From Bacillus thermozeamaize (GTDB lineage Bacteria > Bacillota > Bacilli > ZCTH02-B2), in NCBI GenBank assembly GCA_002159075.1, contig LZRT01000094.1:1-64000 (forward strand): a stretch of DNA of 64,000 nt, read 5' to 3'. Of this stretch, positions 27,361-35,937 are shown piece by piece. The notes beneath the pieces are model-generated. The model worked only from the letters and a program-made list of their open reading frames with translations, was not told the DNA's origin and did not search any database. A program made the position numbers and the translations under genes. Positions within the stretch are counted from its first letter, which is position 1. Every line of letters starts with the position of its first letter.

Positions 27361-28338
27361 ATGATGAAAAAGTTATGGTATGGTGTCATGTTTTTGGTGT
27401 TGGCTGTTGTGCTGACGGCTTGCGGCTCAGAAGGCAGCCCTTCGGGCGAGAAGCCTGCCGCATCGTCAGGCACACAGCAAGAGCAGAATGAGCCACAAGA
27501 AATTGTTGTCAAGCATCAATTGGGTGAAACACCGGTCAAGAAAAACCCGCAAAAAGTGGTGGTTTTTGACTTTGGCGTATTGGACTCATTGGACAAAATG
27601 GGCGTGGAAGTGACCGGGGTTCCTCAAGCCAACATCCCGCCTTATCTTGAAAAGTATAAAGACAGCAAGTATGTCAATGTGGGCAGCTTGCAGGAACCGG
27701 ATTTTGAGAAGATCAGCGAAATTGGTCCCGATTTGATTATCATTTCCGGCAGGCAATCGAAGGCGTATGATGAGCTGAAAAAGATTGGCCCGACCATCTA
27801 CATGGGAGTGGACACATCCAGATATATGGAATCCTTTAGCGAAAATATGAAAATCCTGGGGCAGATTTTCGGCAAGGAAGATTTTGTGGAAAACGAACTG
27901 AAAAATCTGGAACAGGCAATTCAGCGTGTGAAACAGAAAGCAACCGAAAGCGGCAAAAATGCACTGATCATATTGACGACAGGAGGAAAAGTGAGCGCTT
28001 TTGGTCCAGGTTCCCGGTTTGGTTTGATTCATGACGTATTGGGCGTAAAACCGGTTGATGACAAGATTGAGGTTTCCACGCATGGGATGAGCATTTCGTT
28101 TGAATATATTGCGGAGAAAGACCCGGATTACCTCTTTGTCGTAGACCGTGACCAAGTGGTGAACAACGGGGAAAAGACCCCGGCGGAAAAAGTGCTTGAC
28201 AATGATCTGATCAAGAACACGAAAGCGTACAAAAATGGAAAGATTGTTTATCTCGATCCGAATTATTGGTATCTGTCTGGTGGCGGCCTCGTCTCTGTCG
28301 CCGAGATGATCAAAGAAGTGGAGCAAGCGTTCAAGTAA
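27361..28338 (+). CDS. yclQ: Siderophore-binding lipoprotein, YclQ-type
   Basis: Substrate-binding lipoprotein of the importer, anchored outside the membrane. About 325 residues. A signal peptide with lipobox LTAC (Cys near residue 22) is followed by a Ser/Gly/Gln-rich linker and a TroA/FhuD-type binding fold. KNPQKVVVFDFGVLDSLDKM and FGPGSRFGLIHDVLGVKPVD are typical of petrobactin/anguibactin binders such as YclQ and FatB. The start at 27361 follows GGGAGGGG. Last gene of the operon, followed by a strong terminator. Confidence 0.9.
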   Translation: MMKKLWYGVMFLVLAVVLTACGSEGSPSGEKPAASSGTQQEQNEPQEIVVKHQLGETPVKKNPQKVVVFDFGVLDSLDKMGVEVTGVPQANIPPYLEKYKDSKYVNVGSLQEPDFEKISEIGPDLIIISGRQSKAYDELKKIGPTIYMGVDTSRYMESFSENMKILGQIFGKEDFVENELKNLEQAIQRVKQKATESGKNALIILTTGGKVSAFGPGSRFGLIHDVLGVKPVDDKIEVSTHGMSISFEYIAEKDPDYLFVVDRDQVVNNGEKTPAEKVLDNDLIKNTKAYKNGKIVYLDPNYWYLSGGGLVSVAEMIKEVEQAFK

Positions 28339-28367
28339 ATTGTGCATGACAGCGAGCGATTGATGTG

Positions 28368-28402
28368 ATGCGGGTGCATTGCTGGCACCCGCATGATTTG
28401 TT
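28368..28402 (+). terminator. Terminator of yclNOPQ, target of a group II intron
   Basis: ATGCGGGTGC (28368-28377) pairs perfectly with GCACCCGCAT (28385-28394), followed by GATTTGTT. The expected T-run is cut short where the group II intron begins at 28403. Confidence 0.85.
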
Positions 28403-28744
28403 GTGCGCCCGGCATGGGTGTTGGCTATAGGGTGAAAGTCCCGAACGGGGGCTGGCGAGCGCCTACCGTTTAGCCGAGAGCAAGGGTGTCCATCGCGAGG
28501 TGGAATCTGGAGGAAGCTTAAGGCAAACGCTTGACCTGAGGCACACGAACCCAATGAGAGGCTGGACTAGTCGGATGAGTCTGCGATACAAGACAAAGTC
28601 CTAAGCCGCCAAGGGCTAGCTCCAGTATATTGGGCAGGTACATGAGCGGAAAGTCCACACCCTTACCCGGGGAGGTCTGTACGGAACGCCATCTGCAGAT
28701 GGTAACCGGTGTCGAAGGCATCGCTGAACGTACAGAAGTCAGCA
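28403..28744 (+). mobile_element. Group IIC intron, 5' half only (domain I), truncated
   Basis: Begins GTGCGCCCGGCATGGGTG and continues with the domain I landmarks of bacterial class C introns: CTATAGGGTGAAAGTCCCG, GCAAGGGTGTCCAT, GTGGAATCTG, CAAAGTCCTAAG, TTACCCGGGGAGGTCTG and CAGAAGTCAGCA. This closely follows the well-studied Oceanobacillus iheyensis IIC intron as I remember it. The open reading frame for the reverse transcriptase and domains V-VI are absent. At about 28745 the sequence switches to an IS66 tail. Its site right behind a terminator hairpin is the known IIC target preference. It cannot splice. Confidence 0.88.
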
Positions 28745-29276
28745 AGACAGCTGAAGGACGCGTCGCCTGAAGAACGCTATGCCGTCCGAATGGAGCGAAG
28801 CAAGCCCATCTTGGAGGCTTATTTGGCATGGTTTCAAAAGCAGCGGTCCCGTACGCTGCCAAAAAGTCTGCTCGGACAGGCGATTGCGTACAGCTTGAAC
28901 CAATGGGACAAACTGACGGCTTTCCTACAGGACGGTCGTCTGGAGATCGACAACAACCGCAGCGGAAGGTCGATCAAGCCATTTGTGATTGGACGAAAGA
29001 ACTGGCTGTTTGCCAACACGCCTCGCGGAGCACAGGCCAGCGCGACGATCTATAGCGTGATTGAAACCGCGAAGGAGAACGGACTGAATCCGTTCCAATA
29101 CTTGAAGTATCTGTTTGAGCGGTTTCCGCAGCTTGCGGATTCGAAAGATCCGGAGGCACTGGACCGGTTGCTGCACTGGTCGTCATCGTTACCTTTGACT
29201 TGTCGAGCGTCCCAATCGTAAACCATTTTACCGAAGCCCTCATCTGATAGACAGGTGGGGGCTATTTGACGCTTAC
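28745..29276 (+). pseudogene. IS66-family transposase (TnpC), C-terminal remnant with right end
   Basis: The frame running to 29221 encodes about 155 residues of an IS66 transposase C-terminus: PEERYAVRMERSKPILEAYL, LNQWDKLTAFLQDGRLEIDN, then NNRSGRSIKPFVIGRKNWLF (around the catalytic Glu region) and SIGTDSVR-equivalent final helices. The start is fused to intron sequence, so the upstream ATG at 28709 is artificial. GACGCTTAC at 29268-29276 fits the IS66 terminal repeat. tnpA, tnpB and most of tnpC are missing. Confidence 0.85.
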
Positions 29277-29447
29277 GGAACGCCCATATACCAAGCTCTG
29301 AAAGACCTGAGAGGTTTTTAAAGACCCACAAAAAGAACAAACAAGAAGAGAAACGAGTAAAGAAAACGCTTGCAAGATAGAGGTTGACGAAAAAAATCTA
29401 CTGTCAAAAAGAAAAGCACCCACAAAAACTTGACGGTTCATTGTAAA

Positions 29448-30486
29448 ATTAAATGCAACAAAATAAATATACAAAAGCCACGGTAATTCCGTTATGATGA
29501 AGTCGACACAAACCCATACATAACAGGAGGATTACCATGGCTCGCACTCATCATAACACAACTCGTACCTTTTCGCATCTCACCGTTTTGATCGTGGTCA
29601 GATCCAAGCGCTTCGTAATCAGGGAAAGTCACTGCAAGAAATCGCAGACATCATCGGCTGTCATAAGTCTACGATCTCCCGTGAGTTGAAGCGAGGAACC
29701 GTGACGCAGCGACGGTCTGATCTGACCGAGTATCAAGCATACTTTGCCGATGTGGGTCAACGTGTCTATGAATCGAACCGTTCCCGCTGTGGTGCGAAGT
29801 ATAAGCTGATCCAGACCACGGATTTCATTCATTTTGCCGTGCAGAAGATCCGTGATGATCACTGGTCTCCGGATGCCGTTTGCGGCTATGCCAAGACCCA
29901 GCGCTTGTTCGATGGTGAATGGGTTTGCACCAAGACCCTGTACCGCTATATCGACCTTGGTCTGCTTCCAATCAAGAACATCGATCTGCCTTTGAAAGTG
30001 TCCCGCAACACCAAGAAAAAGCGAACACGGCAACATAAGAAGATGCTAGGCACAAGCATTGAACAACGCCCCCGGCACATCGATGAACGTCTGGAATAAT
30101 GCGTGAAACAGGCCTTACAGGAATTGAAGCAACAGTATGGATCCGTATTCTCAACCGTGTTCAAAACGGTCACATCAGACAATGGAGCTGAATTCAGTGA
30201 ACTCAGCCAGGCTATCGAATGCGAGGTGTATTACACACATCCTTATACATCATGTGAACGAGGGACCAATGAACGCCACAACGGACTCATTCGTCGATTT
30301 ATTCCAAAAGGCAAGTCCATGGATGATATCGATCCGTCGCTCATTATCTATGTAGAGAACTGGTGTAACACCCTCCCAAGGAAGATCCTGGAATATCGTT
30401 CACCGAACGATGCGTTTAATGAAGAGTTACGAAACTTGGCTTTATCATAACCATATTTTGGATTACTGTGAGTTGTTGCATTTAAT
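29448..30486 (+). mobile_element. IS30-family element, complete ends but defective transposase
   Basis: Bounded by ATTAAATGCAACA (29448-29460) and TGTTGCATTTAAT (30474-30486), about 1039 bases. An untranslated leader with AGGAGG precedes the transposase ATG at 29537. The internal part is damaged in two places (see the pseudogene entry). A shorter copy with the same damage lies at 43030-43754. Confidence 0.88.
29537..30450 (+). pseudogene. IS30 transposase, frameshift plus internal deletion
   Basis: The N-terminus MARTHHNTTRTFSHLT runs into a one-base deletion near 29586, then continues in another frame (SLQEIADIIGCHKSTISREL is the helix-turn-helix). It reads on through YESNRSRCGAKYKL to EQRPRHIDERLE and a TAA at 30097. 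The next frame resumes at 30103 with VKQALQELKQQYGSV, SDNGAEF (second catalytic Asp) and NERHNGLIRRF (catalytic Glu). The stretch that normally holds GHWEIDTV, with the first catalytic Asp, is missing, roughly 35-40 residues. No active enzyme is possible. Confidence 0.88.
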
Positions 30487-30559
30487 ATTGCAATTTAAGT
30501 TAGAAAAAATTTATGTGATAAAATGATTATACTCTATACCAAACAAGGAGGCATTTGAA

Positions 30560-31390
30560 ATGAAAAAGTTCATTCCGTCTTTTTGTTTGTGGCATTGACG
30601 CTGACCATGCTCAGTCCCCTCCCGGCACAGGCAGTCATATTTCCCGATGTGTCGGACGGGCACTGATGCTATACCGCACCTTACAATTGCCGGAAGGCCG
30701 TTCATCCTTCCGTAACGTACAAAACGGCGCTGTATTGGGAAAAGCGGTAGGCGCCATCGTCCAAGCAGGAATTGCTCGAGGGTATCCTGATGGCACATTC
30801 CGGCCGAATCAGCCTTTAACCCGGGGTCAGAGGGCGGTCATGATCACTTGTGCTTTGGGTTACGAGATGAGGCCATCGCCTATAAAAACGCTTCTCTACC
30901 ATTTACAGACCGTTTGGTTGAATCGCAGCGGGGTTACATCAAAGTCGTATCAGATCGGGGAATCATCCGGGGTACAAGCGCCACCACCTTTTCAGCCGGA
31001 AAGCCCACCACCCGGGCCTAGACTACCGTCATCATCAACCGGATGTTGAAACACGACTCAACAACCCAGCCAACATCCCAATCGGTCATCGCTTTTACGA
31101 TCCCCCATCTGTCAAAATGTTTAGTGGAATGGTATTCAGGCACCCATTATGCCAACCCGTTGGGCAATGACAAATGGATCATCTGGATTCAGGAAGAAAA
31201 GAATTTCGACCGTTCCATTCCCAAACCCAATGCCAAAAAAGAATCCGACATCCGTCAAGCAATCTTCGGATTGTACAACCTGGAAAACGGGCTCGTTCAA
31301 ACGATAAAACTGGATTACTTGTATGACTCACATCCTGCGCTCTCGCCTCCCGCTCTCAGGATTTACAAAGATATGGCACTCATATGTTAA
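30560..31390 (+). pseudogene. S-layer-homology (SLH) domain protein, degraded
   Basis: After AAGGAGG, an ATG at 30560 starts MKKFIPS, then a frameshift restores the signal-peptide end LTLTMLSPLPAQA and FPDVSDGH, the typical start of an SLH domain. An in-frame TGA follows. In another frame GIARGYPDGTFRPNQPLTRG is a textbook SLH repeat, and a further shift gives GYIKVVSDRGIIRG. The last frame (31043-31390) encodes about 115 residues of an unrecognised domain ending in LRIYKDMALIC. At least three lesions are present. Originally it was an exported, wall-attached protein. Confidence 0.8.
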
Positions 31391-31411
31391 CAGTACACTT
31401 AGGAGGGATTT

Positions 31412-32098
31412 ATGCTGAGAAACAAATACTTTTCTTCAAAATCAAGCATCATCATTTTTTCCTTATTACTATTGGCGTTGGCATTGATGTGTCGTGAATT
31501 CTTCATCCATACTCATTTGCCAGAAACGGTTGTAAAGAGGGATGTGGAAACAAAAGAAGTGGAGATGATTGTAAACCCAGAGGAATATGTAAAGCAATGC
31601 AAATTCGACATTCCAGAACAAGCAAAAGTCGTTGGTGCAGCGATTGTTCGTTTAAACGAGAATGAAACTGTACCTTCCAAAACAAATCGTGGGGATAGTC
31701 AAATTCCATGGGGCATTCCTTATTACTACGTTGAAAATATTGAAATAAGTGAATCCTGCGAAACGGAAGTCCCTCCGAGAAGTTCCGCAATGGGGCCAGG
31801 TACTTTAAAGACATATTTAAATGAGGGCGTACCTGCTACATGGAATTCAAACACAAGAATCAGAGCTGATAAAGTAAGTAAAGAACTCGGTTTTGACGTT
31901 ACGATGACTTACGAAGTATCAACTAGCCATACAATCCATATTCCTGTCGACAAGACATATGAACTTGCTGCATATCTCATATACGAGCTTTACAATTTTG
32001 ACGTTTATTACAGCCCCATCATTGGATCTGATTATCACGCCGGTTCTGGACAGGCACAGAAACCTTCCGGTGTTTGCTTTGTTTGGTATGAAATTTAA
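31412..32098 (+). CDS. Membrane-anchored or secreted protein of unknown function
   Basis: 228 residues from an ATG behind AGGAGGG. A basic N-terminus (MLRNKYFSSKSS) precedes a hydrophobic segment near residues 12-26 without a clear cleavage site, so it is a signal anchor or signal peptide. The outer part is about 200 residues with a Cys near 64, another at about 116 (ISESCETEV) and one in the last ten residues. DVTMTYEVSTSHTIHIPVDK near 165-185 suggests beta structure. I do not recognise a family. It is intact between an SLH pseudogene and a small membrane protein. Confidence 0.7.
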   Translation: MLRNKYFSSKSSIIIFSLLLLALALMCREFFIHTHLPETVVKRDVETKEVEMIVNPEEYVKQCKFDIPEQAKVVGAAIVRLNENETVPSKTNRGDSQIPWGIPYYYVENIEISESCETEVPPRSSAMGPGTLKTYLNEGVPATWNSNTRIRADKVSKELGFDVTMTYEVSTSHTIHIPVDKTYELAAYLIYELYNFDVYYSPIIGSDYHAGSGQAQKPSGVCFVWYEI

Positions 32099-32180
32099 CA
32101 ATTAACCTCCATATATTTTCACAGGACCTGCTGGTACAGGTTACCGATGGTCTTCTATACTGGGGAAAGGAGAGATTCAA

Positions 32181-32417
32181 ATGTCAAAGCGTGCGGCCGG
32201 TGTTGCTTTTTGTGGTATTTCTGCATTTCTCTTTGTTTCACATTATATTACTGCAGCATTGTATCGGTTGAGTGGGCGAGGGGGTGGATGGAGCCACGAT
32301 GATTTTGTATTGTATTTAAATTACGTTGGCAATACCCCTAGAATATTAAGCATCATTGCTTTGGCTATTGGTATTTTTTATTTGTATCAAGCAGAAAAAG
32401 AAGACAAAAAAAAATAA
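32181..32417 (+). CDS. Small membrane protein of unknown function
   Basis: 78 residues behind AAAGGAGAG. Hydrophobic segments near residues 5-27 and 52-70 flank a Gly-rich loop (SGRGGGWSHDDF), and the tail is a Lys/Glu-rich cytoplasmic end. Such two-helix proteins are common in Bacillales and without known function. Confidence 0.6.
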   Translation: MSKRAAGVAFCGISAFLFVSHYITAALYRLSGRGGGWSHDDFVLYLNYVGNTPRILSIIALAIGIFYLYQAEKEDKKK

Positions 32418-32487
32418 GATACTTGGACTGGTGAACAAGGAACATGCACGCAAGAGTAATTCACATGTGCCATGGTAAATCCTGCGC

Positions 32488-32985
32488 TCAAAAATCCCCT
32501 TCCCCAACCTCAAAAGCGTTTCTGTGGTACGGCACATTTTCCGCCATATAAGCGATGGTCGGCACCAACTCCACAATGTCCGGGTCCATTGAGCCATACA
32601 ACGGAACGTCCTCCCAGCCCGCCTGATTCAGCTTGGTTTTTACGCCATTCATCATCTCCTCAACCGTCTCCCCGTCCCTCGGATAGACTGCCACCACACG
32701 CAAGTCTGGAAGAGGTTCATGCGTCTTGAGATACCCGTTACAATGCGGGCACCAGTGAGCTAGAAAAAGGACAGGTCCGTCTTCCAGTTTCAGTTCGACG
32801 GTCTATCCTTTTTCGTCAACTACTGTAAACACACTTTCAGGAATTTCCTCAATGTCAGGTGTCACTTGCTGAACCTCCGATTCCTGTTTCTCAACGAGCG
32901 GCTGTTCATCTGTGGCCATCTGCGAACAGGATGTCAATACCGCAAGACCAACTGCCATCCCCATAACAAGAATCATCTTCCGCAT
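32488..32985 (-). pseudogene. Thioredoxin-like lipoprotein interrupted by one in-frame TAG
   Basis: The minus-strand ATG at 32985 behind AAAGGGG starts a signal peptide with lipobox LTSC (Cys near residue 20). A Glu/Gln-rich spacer follows, then FTVVDEKG and a TAG at 32805-32803. In the same frame it continues TVELKLEDGPVLFLAHWCPH and CNGYLKTHEPLP, a thioredoxin-fold CPHC active site of the TlpA/redoxin type, to 32488. The single stop is the only visible lesion. It may be a recent nonsense mutation, a sequencing error, or readthrough. Its role would be extracytoplasmic thiol-disulfide exchange. Confidence 0.75.
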
Positions 32986-33018
32986 AATTCAAAACCCCTT
33001 TCTTTTTTTTGTGCATGG

Positions 33019-33072
33019 AAAAAGCCACAGGCACTTTCCTTTCCTTGGCATCTAAGGCGGTTTGCCTGTGGC
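33019..33072 (-). terminator. Intrinsic terminator after the GT2 gene
   Basis: On the minus strand, GCCACAGGCA (from 33072) pairs perfectly with TGCCTGTGGC (to 33024), followed by TTTTTCC. The loop is 29 bases. It lies about 150 bases after the glycosyltransferase stop. Confidence 0.75.
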
Positions 33073-33224
33073 ACTTGTCTCATACAGATCGCGTCATTTT
33101 AAAACGCCTTTCGTTTTATTCGGATTTTGGATGCATGGAGGCATCTCTAGCAATCCGCCCCTGCCATCCGGCAGAGGGCTTGCTTGATTGCCAGTTCATT
33201 TTCTATTCCTTCTCATCGGACCAT

Positions 33225-34574
33225 TCACTTCCAAACCCTTTCCAAATGTAACACTTCCTGAATATATCCCCAAACGGATACCGGGGCAAGAATCATCTGG
33301 TAACATAAAACAAAAAGCCAAAAGCCGAGTCTGTTCTTACGAATACGCAGGTCAAGCTTTTGAAATACGGATTTCTGGTATATATACAAAATATAGTAAC
33401 TCAATAACGTCAATGGTAATACCAATATCGTCATTGGTCCGACGATCCAGTAAATCCCAAAGAATGCAAGGATAAGACCGGGGATCCAAAAGAAGGTGTA
33501 CGTGAAATCAATATAGGGTATGACAAGGTTGACCCCGGTTAAATATTTTGCAAATAAAAGGGGTTGTTGCCAAGGTTTCGTTTCTTTGAGCGCTTCAATC
33601 ATCCCCCGGGCCCAGCGCGAACGTTGTTTGATGAAATGGGAAAAAGTGACGGGAACATCGGTAAATGCGACGGCAAGCGGTTCAAAATAAACTTTCCATC
33701 CGTTTTTTAAAAAGCTCCAAGTGAGCACGATATCCTCACCAATTGCGTTTGGCCATCCGCCAACCTTTTTTATGCATTCCGTCATGTATATGCTGTAGGC
33801 ACCTTGTGCAACCAAGGTTCCCTGATATAGGCCTTGTAAGCGTTTGATTGAAGCGATTCCCAAAAAATAGTCCCACTCTTGTATTTTGGCCAACCAATTT
33901 TCACGGCTGTTGCGCACTAAAACAGCCCCGGCGACCGCGCAAACGTCAACAGGAGCGCTTAACATCCGAGAAACAAGATAGCGCACCGCAGAACGGTGCA
34001 ACAGAGTATCGGCATCCAAAGTGATCAAATATCGCGTTTTTACTTCCAACAATCCCGCATTAAGTGCGTTGAACTTTCCGGGATTTTCTTCCCTAATGAT
34101 CCGTAAGGAAAGGCCTAAAGATTCGGCAGCTTTTTTCGCTTCTTCAGACGTCCGATCTGTTGAACCGTTGTCGATGATGATGATCTGGATATCACCCGGA
34201 TAATCCTGCTTTTGTATATAGCGCAACGTATTGGCAATCTTTTTTTCTTCGTTGCGGCAAGCGATTAATATGGTAATTGGTACATTGGGCCATTCTGTTT
34301 TAAACGGAGGCTGCTGGTCCAGAATCAGACTGATCACGAGAAAGGCATTTAGATAGCCAGGGACATAAGCGATTCCTCCGATGATCAATAAAGCAATGGG
34401 AAACGTAACCACATCTGCCAAATCATAGAGCCAAGGAAGGGAAATATATACTGAAAAAAACATCCATAACAACGCAAATCCATGACCAATAAAAAACTTG
34501 ACAATCACAGGTACATAAAAGGTTTTCTGAGGTGTTGGATGGGGAGATAGAGTCGGATGCACGGGTAGATTCAT
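33225..34574 (-). CDS. Membrane glycosyltransferase family 2, processive type
   Basis: Membrane-bound GT2 resembling poly-N-acetylglucosamine, hyaluronan and cellulose synthases. Two N-terminal membrane segments (about 25-75) lead to a catalytic domain with PITILIACRNEEKKIANTLR, IIDNGSTDRT, the DAD motif in ITLDADTLLH near 185, GEDIVLTW, and QRSRWARGM (QxxRW), then four C-terminal membrane segments. About 449 residues. The product is probably a beta-linked amino-sugar polymer exported through the membrane, which is inference. The ATG at 34574 is preferred over the upstream GTG (34586). It has its own terminator and no partner genes nearby. Confidence 0.82.
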   Translation of the reverse strand: MNLPVHPTLSPHPTPQKTFYVPVIVKFFIGHGFALLWMFFSVYISLPWLYDLADVVTFPIALLIIGGIAYVPGYLNAFLVISLILDQQPPFKTEWPNVPITILIACRNEEKKIANTLRYIQKQDYPGDIQIIIIDNGSTDRTSEEAKKAAESLGLSLRIIREENPGKFNALNAGLLEVKTRYLITLDADTLLHRSAVRYLVSRMLSAPVDVCAVAGAVLVRNSRENWLAKIQEWDYFLGIASIKRLQGLYQGTLVAQGAYSIYMTECIKKVGGWPNAIGEDIVLTWSFLKNGWKVYFEPLAVAFTDVPVTFSHFIKQRSRWARGMIEALKETKPWQQPLLFAKYLTGVNLVIPYIDFTYTFFWIPGLILAFFGIYWIVGPMTILVLPLTLLSYYILYIYQKSVFQKLDLRIRKNRLGFWLFVLCYQMILAPVSVWGYIQEVLHLERVWK

Positions 34575-34635
34575 TTGTACATGCACCTATGATCCAGTTA
34601 ATTGTTTTGTAGATCTCTTACAATAATGATCAAGT

Positions 34636-34676
34636 AAAAATGATCCGCTTCTTATTATCGAATAACAAAAGCGGAT
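34636..34676 (-). terminator. Terminator behind the glmS fragment
   Basis: On the minus strand, ATCCGCTT (34676-34669) pairs with AAGCGGAT (34650-34643), followed by CATTTTTAC. It is presumably the original terminator of glmS. Confidence 0.6.
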
Positions 34677-34710
34677 TGTTATTCTCGTTTTTGAAAAGGG
34701 TTTGGCCCGC

Positions 34711-34937
34711 TTATTCCACTGTCAAGCTCTTTGCCAGGTTACGCGGGCGGTCAACATCGTATCCGCGCACCGAACCAGCGAAATAAGCGAGCAATTGCAG
34801 CGGAATCGCCGCAAGAACCGGCATCAAAAAAGGGTGCGCCTTTGGTATATACAACACCCCATCATCCACGTCACCAACATCATCGTCATCAACGGTGGTA
34901 ATGCCGACGACAAATGCGTCCCGCGCCTTGATTTCCT
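34711..34937 (-). pseudogene. glmS 3' fragment (glucosamine-6-phosphate synthase C-terminus)
   Basis: The minus strand reads [20 protein letters not shown], later [40 protein letters not shown] and LAKSLTVE plus stop. This is the end of the isomerase domain of GlmS, including the nearly invariant DVDxPRNLAKSxTVE tail. Only about 75 of roughly 600 residues remain. The fragment begins six bases after the prpB stop, so a rearrangement joined prpB to the glmS end. Confidence 0.9.
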
Positions 34938-34940
34938 TTA

Positions 34941-35846
34941 TTACTCTTCTGATAGCACGGTTTTCGCAATGGACGTATCCAAAGCTTCGTAGTCGTAATA
35001 GCTAATCGTCTCATAAAGCTCTTTTCTCGTTTGCAAATCGTGCAACTTTTCTTTTTGTGTACCATGAGTATATATTTCCGTAAAGATGCGTTCATAAGCT
35101 TTGGCGGCTGCGCGAAGGGAAGTAACCGGATAAATGACCATCGCGCAACCAAAAGAGGCAAATTGTTCGGCGGTATAATACGGCGTTTGGCCAAATTCCG
35201 TCATGTTCGCAAGGATCGGAACCGATATTTCCCGACTCATCAGCGCAAAATGCTCCTCGGTAACAAGCGCTTCGGGAAAAATCGCGTCGGCTCCGGCAGC
35301 CACGTATTTTTTCGCTCGTTCCACAGCCCGATCGATCCCTTCGACAGAAAAAGCGTCCGTCCGGGCAACAACCACAAGAGATGGAGCCACCTGTTTAATC
35401 GCTTGTATTTTTTGCATCATCTCTTCATCGGACACGAGCTTTTTGCCATTCAAATGACCACACTTCTTCGGCAGCACCTGATCTTCAATTTGTACGGCGG
35501 CCACCCTCGCTTCGACCATTTCCCGCGCAGTACGGGCAACATTTAGAACACCGCCGAAGCCCGTATCAATATCAACCAGCAACGGCAGGTTACTCGCCCG
35601 AACAATATCTCGCGCCCGTCTGGCCAGTTCTTCTGAATAGATGATCCCGAGGTCCGGCAGACCACGGCTGGCCGTATAGGCAGCACCCGACAAGTAAAGC
35701 GCTTTAAAGCCAATTTTTTTCGCAATGAGTGCGGCCATGGCATCATGTGTACCAGGAATTTTCAATATTTCCCGGTCATACATCAAGTTTCGAAATATGC
35801 TCGCCAACTGCTCTTGCGTTGACTCTGAATCTACGATCCAAGCCAT
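34941..35846 (-). CDS. prpB: Methylisocitrate lyase
   Basis: Last step of the methylcitrate cycle: 2-methylisocitrate to pyruvate plus succinate. 301 residues. The signature KKCGHLNGK near residue 122 is the catalytic Cys loop of the isocitrate-lyase superfamily. [16 protein letters not shown] near 52 and DIDTGFGG near 85 (metal site) are typical of PrpB. The start is the ATG at 35846 behind GGGGGAG; the longer open frame overlaps prpD. Last gene of prpC-prpD-prpB. Confidence 0.93.
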   Translation of the reverse strand: MAWIVDSESTQEQLASIFRNLMYDREILKIPGTHDAMAALIAKKIGFKALYLSGAAYTASRGLPDLGIIYSEELARRARDIVRASNLPLLVDIDTGFGGVLNVARTAREMVEARVAAVQIEDQVLPKKCGHLNGKKLVSDEEMMQKIQAIKQVAPSLVVVARTDAFSVEGIDRAVERAKKYVAAGADAIFPEALVTEEHFALMSREISVPILANMTEFGQTPYYTAEQFASFGCAMVIYPVTSLRAAAKAYERIFTEIYTHGTQKEKLHDLQTRKELYETISYYDYEALDTSIAKTVLSEE

Positions 35847-35937
35847 TTTTCTCCCCCCTTGATCTGTCCACGTGTAAAACACCGCGAGCCGCGCAAACAA
35901 GGCGCGCTGCTCGCGGAAAAAATCGTTTCTACGCCGA

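Noticed and set aside
28709-29221. Full-length protein from the ATG at 28709
   Set aside because: The first dozen codons are group II intron sequence; only the IS66 part is protein-derived.
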